From Lumbricus rubellus (taxonomy: Eukaryota > Annelida > Clitellata > Crassiclitellata > Lumbricidae), in assembly GCA_945859605.1 (NCBI GenBank), contig OX243825.1, positions 31,124,726 to 31,188,725 on the forward strand: a stretch of 64,000 nt of DNA. Direction: 5' to 3'. Within the stretch, counting starts at the first letter, position 1, and every line of letters begins with the position of its first letter. Below the pieces are notes generated by a model that was not told where the DNA came from, did no database searches, and saw only the letters and a program-made list of their open reading frames with translations. Below, piece after piece: positions 9,710 through 20,158 of this stretch. A program made the position numbers and the translations under genes.

Positions 9710-11044
9710 CACATTGACCGCGGGACCATTTCTTTGCAGTCCGCGGCGGCACCATAGAAAATTTGAACCCCGGCAGTCCGATCGTAAATTTGACACGGAG
9801 CGGCTCTCTATCATAAAATTTTATCGCAGGGATGCATTTATTGCCTGTTGCCCTACGCAGCAGCCCGACCAACGTTAGACAATGAGGCTATTGTCAATTT
9901 AATTGACAGTGACTCTTGAAATGCAAAGAGGAAGAATGCAAAGAAACTGCTAAATTATTAGTCTACTATATGATACACAGTAACCTGACTATAGAAACTG
10001 TCTGCATTTCACCCAACTATGCCATTATACATGTAGCACTCATGCATCAGTAGGCCTATGAATGTCGCGTTCTATTGTAGGCCATAGCCAACAGACGGCT
10101 TGAGTGTCGTGAAATTAGCATAATATCGACAATGAAAATGTCACGCAGCTTGAAAAGCCTGTCATTTTCAGACAAACCTTCATATTGCAATTATGCCAGA
10201 ATTTCGGTAGGCCTATGAGTTCAAATCTATCATAAGTCATGGTCTGATTGAAAAGAGGAGTGGCAAATGTCGGATCTGTAGGCCAATCCACAATTGTCAA
10301 TTGTCAGCTTCTTTATATAACCCATCAGAAAGACAAGTCCAATACGGTAACTTTCTAATCTCAGGTACTGTAAGTTGTGAGGTCACTGAGGTTCCAATTA
10401 TTGTGAGCTCCTGTTTTGGCATGAAGACTGACTTTTGTAGAAATTGGTCTTGAATACATGACATGTCTCAGAGCCATCATTAGGCCTACCAACATCTGGC
10501 AGGCCTCAATTATCTCACTCTCGGCATAACTAAGAGGCTCAATATCATCTATTATAGCTAGTTGACTGTGTATCTTTCTCCCGACGCCATCAGGTCGGCC
10601 TGGCTACTAAAATGCTTAGTTCAGACAAATAATGTAGGCCTACTGCATGGGTCGTATGGTCGCAGTTAGGACTGTAATAAAACTGCATCACTAATAAACT
10701 AATGACCGCACCTAGCTACAGTTTCAACAGAGTCAACGTCTCTGCCTGCCCTATAATAAAGTCGAGGTCTGAATGGGTTTCAGGTACCGTGCTCTCTTAC
10801 ACGTGGCAGTCATTATAAATTAGACCGGAGGAAACCCCTTCGCTTTATGACACGCGTCAGCGTTGTCGAAAACCATCGACAGGCCAGGCCTGGCTGAGAA
10901 TCTGATCTCCCATTACCAGAGGTGCCATTGATTGCCAGCACGACTCCTAAAGTCCCTGTATATCTGGAGTACGAGTTAACTCGTACCTCGCGTCCCAGAC
11001 TACCAACTGGAGTACGAGTTAACTCGTACTTCGCGGTCAACGTG
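9710..11044. mobile_element. piggyBac-like non-autonomous element (TTAA sites)
   Basis: TTAA at 9706-9709 precedes CACATTGACCGCGGGACC. The right end CTTCGCGGTCAACGTG is followed by TTAA at 11045-11048. The ends are imperfect inverted repeats (about 13 of 17). TTAA target duplication is the mark of piggyBac. The interior shows no transposase. The right subterminal part holds two copies of a perfect palindrome. Confidence 0.65.
10969..11029. repeat. Twin copies of an 18-bp perfect palindrome
   Basis: GTACGAGTTAACTCGTAC at 10969-10986 and again at 11012-11029, 43 bp apart, each preceded by CTGGA and followed by CTCGCG or TTCGCG. Located 15-75 bp inside the right end of the piggyBac-like element. 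Confidence 0.9.
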
Positions 11045-11078
11045 TTAAAAGTTGGCTACAATAACTTTTCTTCTTAAA

Positions 11079-11132
11079 CCCAGTTTCTATTTCATCAAAA
11101 TGAGTTGTCTGTAGACCAATTGTTGTGGAACC
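11079..11132 (+). repeat. Body-plus-head relic with a GTGGAACC terminus
   Basis: CCCAGTTTCTATTTCATCAA (35-bp body family, reverse sense) runs into GTTGTCTGTAGACCAATTG and ends TTGTGGAACC. Same order as at 58.3-58.6 kb, and mirror image of 63.3-63.5 kb. Confidence 0.55.
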
Positions 11133-11149
11133 TTGAGGAAGGGTTGGTG

Positions 11150-11760
11150 GTCAATGGACTCGGTGCAACGGAAAGAATGAGTATAAGGGGGGGCACGAGC
11201 ACAAGGGTCTAATTTCAAGGTCAACTCTGAGAAGGTAATGGCCAATGTTTATATTTAGAACAGAGTATGATAGATTGAAAGATAAAAGGGAGGTGGCGGA
11301 GGTAATTTCAAGGCCCAGAATGCGATTCTTGATGAGTTGGGAAGTCGACCTAAATTGAGTCGGATTCAGAAAGTCAGACTCAAGGGGTTAAAGCGGTTGT
11401 CGACATCAATAATTAAATCGCCTGCGAGCAAGAATTCATTAAGAGTAGTGGAAAAAAGTGAGAGGCGGTAGGAAATTACTGATGGTCTGTAGTAATAGGA
11501 AGACACGGTGGGAGGACGGTAAATAATGAAAACAGTGAGCAGATCCGAAGCAAGAAGGAGTGCTGTGGACGAGCTTTCAAACTAACTAAACGTGTGGCGA
11601 TAAGAATTCCGGATGGCCAGCAGTGCAAGAACCAGGAAGAAGGTGCAGCGAGCATACACGTGGTTGGCCATCAGCTACAAACTGCTACATAGGTCAACGT
11701 GGTCCATAGTCGTCGAGAGTTCTCAGCATAAGAAGTAATCAGATGATCCAAGTATGCATT
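11150..11760 (-). pseudogene. CR1-like LINE endonuclease-domain fragment
   Basis: Minus-strand reading gives LLTVFIIYRPP, then FLLAGDLIIDVDNRFNPLSL at about 11400-11470. This is the G-D-(F)-N-I-x-V-D block of the apurinic endonuclease of CR1/jockey-type LINEs, followed by the usual NPLSL-F segment. Frame changes and stops are frequent, so it is inactive. The plus strand is purine-rich over 11.2-13.2 kb, like the plus strand opposite the CR1-like LINE at 16.7-18.3 kb. Confidence 0.6.
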
Positions 11761-12030
11761 CTATCTCCCAGTTGTAGCGCTCAGTATCAAGCCCGATCAT
11801 CAGGAGAGTGCGTATCTTCTAATGATCTAATCTGCGTAAGAAGTTTGAGCTACTTATAAGAAGACGGCACAACAAGCACTGAGATACAGGAAGAAACGGA
11901 AGAAGAAACCAAGGTAAGTGCTGGATCTGAATGGCCAGAGAAGAGACACGAAACCAACAAAGTACATAAAATAAGTAGCAAGGGGAGTGGCTGGAAGAGG
12001 AATGCACAGACGTTACCAGTAGTTCAATAT

Positions 12031-12143
12031 GTGCCATGAGGTCTCGTATGCAAAATGGTGTTGAGGAATTTCTCACTTCCAATCAGTAAGTGGGTCCCTA
12101 GACTGAAAAATCACCAAGGTACTTGTCTGGCATGAATGACGCA
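12031..12143 (+). repeat. Inverted repeat, left arm
   Basis: Pairs with 12421-12540. Matching blocks include ATGAGGTCTCGTATGC, AAATGGTGTTG and AAAATCACCAAGG. The 280-bp spacer is unrelated AT-rich sequence beginning near CAATATGGCCGCCGGCC. Confidence 0.7.
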
Positions 12144-12420
12144 ATTTACAAATCCAATATGGCCGCCGGCCACATTGAAAAATTCATCTTTTTTTATTTC
12201 TTACACTAAAGTAATTGTAATTATCTCTAATTTTACTGATCTGGTATGTAGAATTCATTTCTCATATTGTTTTTGCCATCCGGGGTTATCTTAAGCTTAA
12301 AAGGTCATTATGTTACATCAAATATCTTGATTATAGCTTGACTGAATGGAATTTGCCCTTTCCAAACTTTTCTGTGTTGCTGCCTCTAACTGTCACCACA
12401 TACACGCAGTTGAATGTGAT

Positions 12421-12540
12421 TCATGGCGTCGTGCCGGACAAGCCCCTTGGTGATTTTCGATGTCCAGGGACCAACTAACTGGCTGCAAGTAAAAAACTTC
12501 CCAACACCATTTCGCATACGGGACCTCATAGCACGAAAGG
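12421..12540 (-). repeat. Inverted repeat, right arm
   Basis: Reverse complement of the 12031-12143 arm with about one mismatch in six. Neither arm has a convincing coding frame of its own. Confidence 0.7.
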
Positions 12541-13253
12541 ATTAAAAGGTATTCCAGGTGGCGGAAGGAAACTGAGGTACGATTAAACCAAGAATGCCAA
12601 CGCTAGAACACAAAGATGAAAACCATTAGGAAACAAAGACAAGATTAAACAGAGCAAGAAAAGTGCTACGAAGAGCTGTATAATGAAAAGAATCTGGTGA
12701 TAGTACAGTGCCAACTGAGGTGCTGAGTGTAAAATATAAAAATGTGAACTTTTATCGTGTAATTTTGTAATGCAATGTTGATCCGCAATCTGCAATTTGT
12801 TGACAATATCGATCTGATTGCAGAGTCACAGTAGAAACTGCAGGAGCCGATGGACATGATGGAAGTCAAAAGTTGAAAACTGAGTCTCAAAATCTATGTG
12901 CAAAACTAAAAAATGTTGACTGGAAAACAGCGTGCGTAACCGGAAAATATACTCTAGAGTAGAGCAGTGGAATAAATTACAATTTGAGGAATTGGTTGGT
13001 CTGAAGATAGAAGATTGTTTACGTACAAAAGACATCAAATGGAGAATTAGGTTGGCGTGTGCAGACTGAACATTGAACAAAATATGGAAAAACATCGTAA
13101 TGATAAGATCAAAGTTGAAGTAGCACGGAGCATTGTCATCTCGGTGCAACAATAAGATATAGAGAAGACTATAGACTGCTCTAGAGAATGCTGGGTAGTA
13201 CATGCGCCCTTGTAACGGCATGCGATGTGTTACGGCGCCATAGACAATGTAGT
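12541..13253. other. Purine-rich stretch, probable old LINE sequence
   Basis: A long minus-strand frame (12826-13221) reads hydrophobic and Cys/His-rich without a recognisable domain. Composition and position suggest degraded LINE sequence upstream of the endonuclease fragment, but no motif proves it. Confidence 0.35.
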
Positions 13254-13274
13254 CATTATTATTATTATTTTTTT

Positions 13275-14821
13275 GCGCCCGAGGTATATATGATCCCTCA
13301 GGCTATAAAAACAATAATAAAAGCTTTGTTCTGGAGTCAACGGTCATCCTCATCGGTCAGCTGTGCAAACGTGCTTCGAAATGCGACAGCATTAAACTTT
13401 TGCGTGCAAATTGAAAGTCGCTGAAACAAGCGTGCTGTTTCTTGTGGGTCCCCAGAAACAATGGTCAAACGTCGACCTAGTTCTGCCAAGAATTCCCGGC
13501 CCTGAGCGTTGATGGGACCAAGGGTTTCCAGTGCCACTGGAATAAAATCATGGGTAGTGGGTGTTTCAGCATACTTGGTGATATTCCTATTGGCTGCCAT
13601 CTCTGCTGCTGCTCCAGGCGTTAATGAGGCGAGGTGAATATATGAGTTTGCGCACGTGTGCACGATGGTGGCATCCCAAATCATATATTTGCTTCTTGAC
13701 CAGGGTATGAGCGTTGCTCCATCAGGTCTTTTTCCGTCGCTTCGAAGCAGGCCTGCTGGTTCCTTTGTGCTTGGAACTTCAGCTCGCTGGAGGACCCTCC
13801 AGATGGTGTCATTCATTGCAAAGTGCCTGCTACTTCTCCCTCCAGACAGCTTACAGACAAGACCATGATTTCCTCTCTGATCTGTTGTCTCCCCGCATTG
13901 GCACTGGTGTGGTTCGCACAGATCCAGACCCAAGCGTTGGCCTATCGCCACACGGACAGCCTCATCACTGAGGCACAGTCCACAAGAGGCAATTGGGAAT
14001 ACAGCCATCCAATCTCCTGCATGATCGGAAGTCACAGCCCCCAATCTGGCCCTGGCAATCGGATCTGTAGCCGAGTGCCACACCTCAGATAGGTCTTTCT
14101 CAATAAGCGGTCTATCCCAAACCCTCTGTGCAGTGATGTTCTCTAACGCACCGTTTGGGAGAGTGGCCTCGTGAGCAGAAAGAATCTCATCCCTGAAGAC
14201 GTCTTGCCCATCCTCCAGGTGAAGAATAGCGGATTGAAGATTTCTGGCTGATGCAGCTGATGCAAGATATGCGGAAGATGCCAGCATCTGAAGCCTTCTA
14301 ATCCCCAATCCACCGTCTCTTATCGGTAACGTCGCCTGTATCCATTGGATGTCGCTCAGTCTGATGTTAACGATTGCTTCCAATCCAATTCTCATCTGTT
14401 GATCCATTTTGCTCAGCAACGGGTGTTCAAAGCATGGTGTGGTTCTGAGCAGGAAGGTTACCCTCGCCGCCCCGAAGCAAGATCTTATTGGCATCAGGGC
14501 TCCCTGCGTAGGCAACCTCCTCATGTCCACCATTGCCTGCTCCAGTTGCTTTGAATGTTCTTCCAATGCATGATCTAATGCCGTGCCTTTGCAGAGTGGT
14601 GCTCCCAGCAGAGTAATCGAGTTCATGGTAACTCGCTTGAAGTCCTCGAATGTCGTCTCTGCTATATTTTCACCACCCAAGATTTCGCACTTCTGTCTAT
14701 TCAGAGATCGGCCTAGAGTTGACTCCAAGCCTAGTGTGATGCTCATGTCGTGGTCCACGTCCTCTGTTCTTCCGCCTAATGACAGGTCATCCAGGTATCC
14801 AACTCGGAAGTCGGATGTCAT
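13275..14821 (-). mobile_element. 5'-truncated LINE embedded in ATT repeats
   Basis: The element runs from its first codons at 14821 down to its 3' end at 13275, where AATACC-type sequence CCTCGGGCGCAAAAAAA passes into AAT repeats. ATT repeats lie at both junctions (13254-13269 and 14818-14836). The same 3' end is present in the second copy at 25530-25732. Confidence 0.75.
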
Positions 14822-14920
14822 TATTATTATTATTACTAGCTGGGGTACCCGGCGTTGCCCGGGAAATTTAGGATTAGACCCGCTCAGGCCACAACCAAAC
14901 CACACCCCACCTCCACCCAA
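13337..14920 (-). CDS. LINE ORF, RT C-terminal part with nuclease-like domain
   Basis: A 527-codon open frame. The first 33 residues are read through from a neighbouring repeat and the ATT tract; element sequence starts at the ATG at 14821. Residues about 36-50 give FRVGYLDDLSLGG, the catalytic Y-x-D-D of reverse transcriptase, so the copy is truncated inside the RT palm. Thumb-like sequence follows (LPIRDGGLGIRRLQMLASSA). A Cys/His cluster (CQCG...GNHGLVC) lies near 345-360. KRPDGATLIPW at 397 and MIWDATIVHT at about 413 look like the PD-(D/E)xK core of a restriction-like endonuclease. The tail has SGDPQETARLFQRL and FNAVAFRSTF. Residues after YLDD are uninterrupted, so this is a young copy, but without fingers and most of the palm it cannot be autonomous. 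Confidence 0.75.
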   Translation of the reverse strand: MGGGGVWFGCGLSGSNPKFPGQRRVPQLVIIIIMTSDFRVGYLDDLSLGGRTEDVDHDMSITLGLESTLGRSLNRQKCEILGGENIAETTFEDFKRVTMNSITLLGAPLCKGTALDHALEEHSKQLEQAMVDMRRLPTQGALMPIRSCFGAARVTFLLRTTPCFEHPLLSKMDQQMRIGLEAIVNIRLSDIQWIQATLPIRDGGLGIRRLQMLASSAYLASAASARNLQSAILHLEDGQDVFRDEILSAHEATLPNGALENITAQRVWDRPLIEKDLSEVWHSATDPIARARLGAVTSDHAGDWMAVFPIASCGLCLSDEAVRVAIGQRLGLDLCEPHQCQCGETTDQRGNHGLVCKLSGGRSSRHFAMNDTIWRVLQRAEVPSTKEPAGLLRSDGKRPDGATLIPWSRSKYMIWDATIVHTCANSYIHLASLTPGAAAEMAANRNITKYAETPTTHDFIPVALETLGPINAQGREFLAELGRRLTIVSGDPQETARLFQRLSICTQKFNAVAFRSTFAQLTDEDDR

Positions 14921-15196
14921 CCCCGTACACCACCCCTTCCATCCGTTCCCGCTTCACCCCTCCACCCCATCCTCACCACACCCCCACCTCCACCCCAAAA
15001 CCCCCACCCCACCCCGTACACCCACACCTCCACCCGCCCCCGCTTCACACCTCCACCCCTCCACCTCACCCACCCCACCCTCACCACACCCCGTTCACCC
15101 GCCCCATGCCACCCATTTCACCCACCCACCCACACCACACCTCCACCCCACCTCGTACACCCCACCCTTTTCCATCCGCCCCGCTTCACCCCTCCA
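14838..15196 (+). repeat. GTACCCGGCGTTGCCCGGG repeat with C-rich minisatellite
   Basis: CTAGCTGGGGTACCCGGCGT, then TGCCCGGGAAATTTAGGA, opens the unit. 14884-15196 is almost free of G on the plus strand and repeats, with period about 75-100 bp, words such as CCACCCCGTACACC, TTCCATCCG and CCCGCTTCACCCCTCCA. Long reading frames on both strands here are low-complexity by-products. The opposite strand is G-rich enough for G-quadruplexes. Confidence 0.75.
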
Positions 15197-15282
15197 AGTT
15201 AAGTACAGTCTTTTTAAGGCAATTGCCAATTGCACTTTATATAAATTGACATAAAAGTTGACTTGAAAATCGTTTGCTAATT

Positions 15283-15560
15283 TCACCTTGTGCTGTCAGT
15301 TCGTTGAACTCTAGCGATCGTCAAGACCAGCCTTCTCCATTGCTTTCTTCCTGATGTCGCTTCTCTTAGTTGTTCCAGATTCATTCCTGTTGTTTCTTGA
15401 ACATCCTTCATGACGATTTTCTTGGCATGTTGACAGGGGTGGTTTGCCATTGTCTTCCACTGGTTTTTGCCTGCCGTGCCCGTTCGTTCACTTTCCCAAT
15501 ACAGGAAAGTTACTAACGGTCTGCACCACCTGAAGGTGGGCACGGAGGACTTTGGTTCAA
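15283..15560 (-). pseudogene. LINE ORF C-terminus (RTE/L1-like), fragment
   Basis: Minus frame reading TFLYWESERTGTAGKNQWKT, then an LEQLREATSGRKQWRRLV segment and a stop at 15283. A short basic domain followed by 'D/G-R-x-x-W-R-x-L' just before the stop is the usual end of RTE- and L1-type ORF2. No RT motif is left. Confidence 0.55.
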
Positions 15561-15717
15561 CAGCCCAGGTCGGTTCCGAGTCTACGATCAGAAGATGCGT
15601 CGGTCAGGTCTCCTCCCCGTTTAACTTTAGCAAGCTAAAGTGGCTGAAGACCCTTAGCAGACTTGTTTGCTAAGTTTGTTAATTTACTATTCTAAAATCA
15701 AGTTTCCTGTCACTATA

Positions 15718-15911
15718 CAGGGTGGGCCATAAAAAAGTAACCCCCTAAGGTTTTTTGCCCATATCTTGGCCAGAAGTAAGAATTTCGAAATTATATTTCA
15801 CAGGCTTAAAGGCAATTCATATCTACACATGATGGCCAGATTTCATCAAAATATTTTAAACAGAACGAAAGTTATATCACTTTTATTGAGACCACCCAGT
15901 CACCCACCCTG
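15718..15911. mobile_element. Mariner-like MITE
   Basis: Ends CAGGGTGGGCCATAAAAAAG and GTCACCCACCCTG, inverted over about 10 bp, with TA at 15716-15717 and 15912-15913. The 194-bp length and no coding capacity mark it as non-autonomous. Confidence 0.7.
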
Positions 15912-15913
15912 TA

Positions 15914-16739
15914 GGTATACAAAATCTTATATATAAAAATGTTAGCAAAAAATTGGCAAAAATAAATCATGTAATAGTAACAATTAATCCATTTCCGATA
16001 AGCAGCGACAATTCTCGAATGCTGGCTGTGAGGCGCTGCATGCATCTTGACCTCTGATTTCCTGAAAGGTCAGCATTCTGGAAATATGCCACTCGAACTT
16101 GACAAATGGTCCTTGCATATGAATGGGACATAATATTTCTGCTAGACCTGTCACTCTTATCAAACTCAGTTGCAACGAATACCCTGAGCTACACTGTAAT
16201 ATAACTAAATTGTAACTTCACCTTTGGGTATGCTCCAGCACACCCTACAACTCCATGGATGCACAGGAAGAACTCAACACCAGTCATCCCATTAGATCCT
16301 GATTTAAAACACAATTCAACATTGAGTATATCACCGAAATTAGTGTAATTTAAGCATTTAAACAAAGATAGAAATATTCATAGATCTGACCTCACTACAT
16401 CCCAGTTGACTCTTAGAAGTAATGAAGTCAAGTCCAATTAAGCTGAATTTGTGTCTAAATAAGACGAATCCGGGTTTTAAAATGTTCCGCTACGAGTAAC
16501 TAAGGATTATTTAAGGGTGCTGTGATGGACTCAGACTTGAGTCCAAATTCGAGATATACAGAATTAAAAATAGACTGAACCATCAAGTCCAATGCACTAT
16601 GCCTAGACAAGGCCATATTCATTTAAAGGGCCAATTAATCTTAGGGGATAACTGGAAGCAGCAAGAGGGCTAAGTATGGGGAAGGTTAATTTGACACAGT
16701 TTCTCAGTAAGTGTCACATCGCTTGAGTTTGTATTGCAT
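15914..16739. other. No gene recognised
   Basis: Mostly unique AT-rich DNA. GACTCAGACTTGAGTCC at 16529-16545 is a short palindrome. No exon or RNA gene could be supported. Confidence 0.45.
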
Positions 16740-18350
16740 TTAAACATTTATAAAGCGCCTCTAGTAGGGTGAATCGTTCCCAGCTCCCAGTGTGCAAATT
16801 CCCGCAAGATGAAGTAGGTTTTGAGAAAAGGCTAGGAAGAAGATAGACGGCCAGACAGGAGTGTAGAGCGAACAGATGAAGAAAGAGCATTCCAAAGAGA
16901 AGGACCAATTAAGGCAAATGATCGAGACTGATCCATAGCAGTTCTAGACCGAGGAACCAAGAGGTCAAGTCTGTTGGATGAACGAAGTGCACGGTGGGAG
17001 GAAGCTGAGTGAGGACGAAATATAACGATGCCCAAATATGTTTGGGCAAGACCTGTTGAGCCTTTAGGATCAGAGTGAAGATTTAAAATTGTGTGCGATA
17101 AAGATAGCCACCAGCAGCACTACAGATCGGGAAAAGAGATATCAACCGTGTAAAGAATAAACAGGAGAGACCCAAGAACAGAACCTTGAGGAACATCCAG
17201 ATTAACATAAACCCGTTGGATTTGAGTCACCAGAAATAATCATTTGGGTTCTTTCAGAACCAACACAGAGGGAGGCCATGGGCGGAGACCAAGGGGGACG
17301 GTTCCCCAATGGAGTGTTGGTGTTGGGGGGACGGCTCATACATTCGCCCCCCCCCCCCAATCGTTGAGCGTCAGGACTAAAAAAGATCATCAACTTTTTG
17401 TCAGTGAAAATAGATAAATTTCTTGAATTTTTTGGCCGGATGACTAATAAAAAGAAAGGTCATCAACTGTTTGGGCGGTTAAAATAGAAAAATTTCTTGA
17501 CTTTCTGGCCTGATGACTAAAAAAGGTCATCAACTTTTTTGGCAGTGAAAATCGAAAACATTTCTTGACTTTTTGGGCCGGATGACAAAAAAGAAAGGTC
17601 AACTTTTTGGCAGTGAAAATAGAAAAATTTCTTGATTTTTTTGGCTGGATGACTAAAATAAGGTCATCAACTTTTTTGGCGGTGAAAATAAATTGTTTCC
17701 TTCCTTCGGCCACTCCTTCGTCCCCCCAAGTCTCATGTAGGAGGTCTCGGGGCGCTTGAGAAGAATATCCTGATCAACCATAACAAAAGCTGAAGAGACA
17801 TCAAACAGGGCCAATCGAGTAAACCTATCACGGTCAGCAAAATAGATTTCAGATAGTAGAGAAAGGAGAGCGATCTCAGTAGAATGATGGGCCCAAAACC
17901 GGACTGATTTGCAGGAAGGAGACCAGATTGCTCAAGGTAAGGTAGAAACTGCAGAGAGACAAGTCGTTCAAGAGTCTTAAAAGAAAGGAGCGATTTGAGA
18001 TAGACTGATAATTTTGGCAAAGGCTGGTTTCAAGGCCTTTTGACTGAAGAAAAAAACGAGGATCCGATTCTGTGAGAGAGACCTATTAGGCCTACATAGA
18101 TAAATGAAAAGGACCAAAGTCATCCAAAATGTCATCAATAACAAATGAGGGCAATGGATCAAGTTCACGTTAGTTTAAATTAGTAGACTTTGCAAAAACT
18201 AGCCATATCCAACTCAGTGATAGGTCGAAAATCATCAGACAGTTGACATTGACATAAACGTTGGAGGTGCGTCAACAGTTGAAGCACTAAAGCAGTCAAT
18301 CTTTGTTGGCAGAGCAGCGACTGCAGACCTGCAGGTGTTTCAGTGGAAGA
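16740..18350 (-). pseudogene. CR1-like LINE, RT and 3' end, split by an insert
   Basis: Minus-strand pieces in order: FRPITELDMASFCKV (about 18220), FLSKTLERLVSLQFLPYLEQ then SGLLPANQSGF (17870-18000, RT block 1), VPQGSVLGSLLFILYTVDI (about 17165-17215, RT block with P-Q-G), and LRSSNRLDLLVPRSRTAMDQ with SRSFALIGPSLWNALSS (16832-17035, C-terminal block). The 3' end runs GCACACTGGGAGC ... GGCGCTTTATAAATG. Frames shift repeatedly, and 17240-17735 is foreign minisatellite, so the catalytic F-A-D-D part is missing. Motif order identifies a CR1/jockey-type LINE. It is dead. Confidence 0.8.
17240..17735. repeat. 64-bp minisatellite insert in the LINE
   Basis: Five units of about 64 bp, each with GATGACTAAAAAAGGTCATC (an imperfect palindrome), CAACTTTTTTGGCAGTGAAA and a TTTCTTGACTTTTTGGCC end. 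Flanks are C/G-rich (GGGGGGACGG, ten or more C at 17347, TCCCCCCAAG). Two more units sit at 19213-19330. The array interrupts RT sequence, so it is an insertion. Confidence 0.8.
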
Positions 18351-18639
18351 GATGTCCTGCCAGCAAGCCCTCTAGATCGACGACCACATTTGTCTGGGAT
18401 TCTTGGCGCTGCGTGAGACCAGTTATCCACCTAATAAATAAGAAAAACAATCTTAAACTGTTTTCATCATTACTCATGAGTGGAAGTGAGTCAAATCTGG
18501 GTCTAAAACAGGAACAAGCCATTTTCTCACCATACGCATCCCACCCCAAAAATGTCCTCCAAGATATTTATCTTTGAAAATATGATGTAATATATATTCA
18601 GAAATGTGCTCCAATGTATTTAAATATCGATGAAAAGTA

Positions 18640-18835
18640 TGTCATACTACTGCTGCTGCTGCTACAACTACTACTACTACTAATAATACTATTAATACTA
18701 CTATTAATAATACTAGTAATACAACTATTAATACTACTATTAATAATACTAATAATAATAATACAACTATTAATACTACTAATTATAATACTAATAACAA
18801 TACTAATAATAATATAAATAATAATTATCATTATT
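18640..18835. repeat. Trinucleotide array CTG/CTA/AAT
   Basis: Interrupted GCT, CTA and AAT triplets. The ORFs on both strands here are simple-repeat translations. Confidence 0.85.
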
Positions 18836-19550
18836 TTCTTTAATTGAGCGCCTGCAAAACGCATTGAGCTTTACAAGTTATGCAGTAGGCTAATATTAAT
18901 TAACATCAAACTTAACTACACTAACTGAACAGACAGCCTGCAATAGGCTACACGGCGCTAATCGCAGCCAGCGTTGCCACTCCTTGGGTTTTTCACAAGA
19001 TCTTGAGTTTTTTGATCCGAACTTGGGAAATGGGGTTTTTTGCGAAGAACTTGGGTTTTTTCTTGGGTTTTTTTGGGCCACAAAAATGTTGTTTTTTTTC
19101 TCGAGACTTGGGAAATGGGATTTTTCTGGAAAAACTTGAGTTTTTCGGGCAAAGCTTGGGTTTTTTGCTTGTGAACCGGCAATTTGTGGCAATTTGTAAG
19201 AAATTTAAGCCAAATGACTAAAAAAAAAGGTCATCAACTTTTTGGAAGGTAAAATGGGAAAAAATTTCCGAAAAATTTGGCCGGATGACTAAAAAAAAGT
19301 CATCAGAAATTTTTCGGACGAAAAATGTGAAAATTTCGGAAGATTTGGGCAACTTGGGTTTTCTTGGGTTTTTTTACCGTCCAACTTGGGTTTTTTATTT
19401 TCCAGAGTGGCAACGCTGATCGCAGCCTACAAAGCACGTCCACCCAATGGAGGCGCCAACTCGTTACCCTTCGCTCTCAACGCAAGCGTTTTATCCACTA
19501 GGCCTACTATACGGGGAAAAAGGCTTTCCATGCCGAAAGTAACTTGTCGG
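18836..19550. repeat. tRNA-type SINE relic, split by the hAT element
   Basis: ACACGGCGCTAATCGCAGC before 18968 continues after 19419 as ATCGCAGCCTACAAAGCACG and CCACCCAATGGAGGCGCCAA. The same sequence is uninterrupted at 58207-58250. The left part TTTAATTGAGCGCCTGC ... GAGCTTTACAAG resembles a LINE/SINE 3' tail. Confidence 0.6.
18969..19418. mobile_element. hAT-type element with exact 8-bp target duplication
   Basis: TIR CAGCGTTGCCACTC at 18969 and its complement GAGTGGCAACGCTG ending at 19418. Target duplication ATCGCAGC at 18961-18968 and 19419-19426. Eight bases and CAG-type ends are the hAT signature. The interior is built of CTTGGGTTTTTT units and two 64-bp minisatellite units. No transposase. 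Confidence 0.9.
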
Positions 19551-19918
19551 AATCCATACCGAACGTACCTGTTGTGTGGCCCAATGTGAACATAACACGA
19601 ACTTACCCGTCGGAATACCTCTGCATGATCCAGCATTTATGCCGGTGCCCGATCCTTTTCATTCGAATTGTTCTTCAACCACAGACTCTTTTCAAATCGC
19701 TTTCAAATCGCTTTCAAACCGCTTAAAATAAGTCGTCCGTTTTAATAACTGTTAATTGAAATGTTTACGACTTTAAGTTTACACAACCCGCAGTTGATTT
19801 TAATTTTCATTCCGTTACTCTGATCTGATTCGATCATTTGGACGCTGCTAGTCACGTGCGTCGCCTTTTGGCTCAAGCGCTGAAACAAGCGGCCTGGCTG
19901 GCTGCGCTATGATTAGCG
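19427..19918. other. No gene recognised
   Basis: After the SINE relic the sequence looks unique. It has three copies of TTTCAAATCGC or TTTCAAACCGC at 19687-19725 and an AGTCACGTGCG E-box at 19850. No supported exon. Confidence 0.4.
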
Positions 19919-19946
19919 GGAGAGAGAGAGAGAGAGAGAGAGAGAG
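19919..19946. repeat. (GA)n microsatellite
   Basis: Fourteen uninterrupted AG dinucleotides. Confidence 0.95.
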
Positions 19947-19972
19947 GCTGGAGCAACGTACGGAAGCCCATA

Positions 19973-20154
19973 GGGGAGATGCAATAATTTTTATTTATCT
20001 AATACGCACTAGAGTGACTAGATAGTTTACAGTGCGCACTAGATAATATATATTGTGCGCACTAGATAGTTTTTAGTGCACACTATAGATACTATCTAGT
20101 ACGCAATAGATATTATCTAGTACGCACTAGGTAAATAAAAATATCGCACGTCCC
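19973..20154. mobile_element. Palindromic MITE, TA-flanked, GGGGAGATGC ends
   Basis: Left GGGGAGATGCAATAATTTTT and right AAATATCGCACGTCCC pair over about 45 bp, including TTTATTTATCTAATACGCAC with its complement. TA flanks both sides. The middle holds six diverged GCGCACTAGATA words in both orientations. Confidence 0.75.
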
Positions 20155-20158
20155 TATG

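Noticed and set aside
14583..15254. Pro/His/Thr-rich ORFs over the C-rich region, and the antisense Gly/Trp-rich ORF
   Set aside because: They follow the minisatellite composition and overlap the LINE ORF on the other strand.
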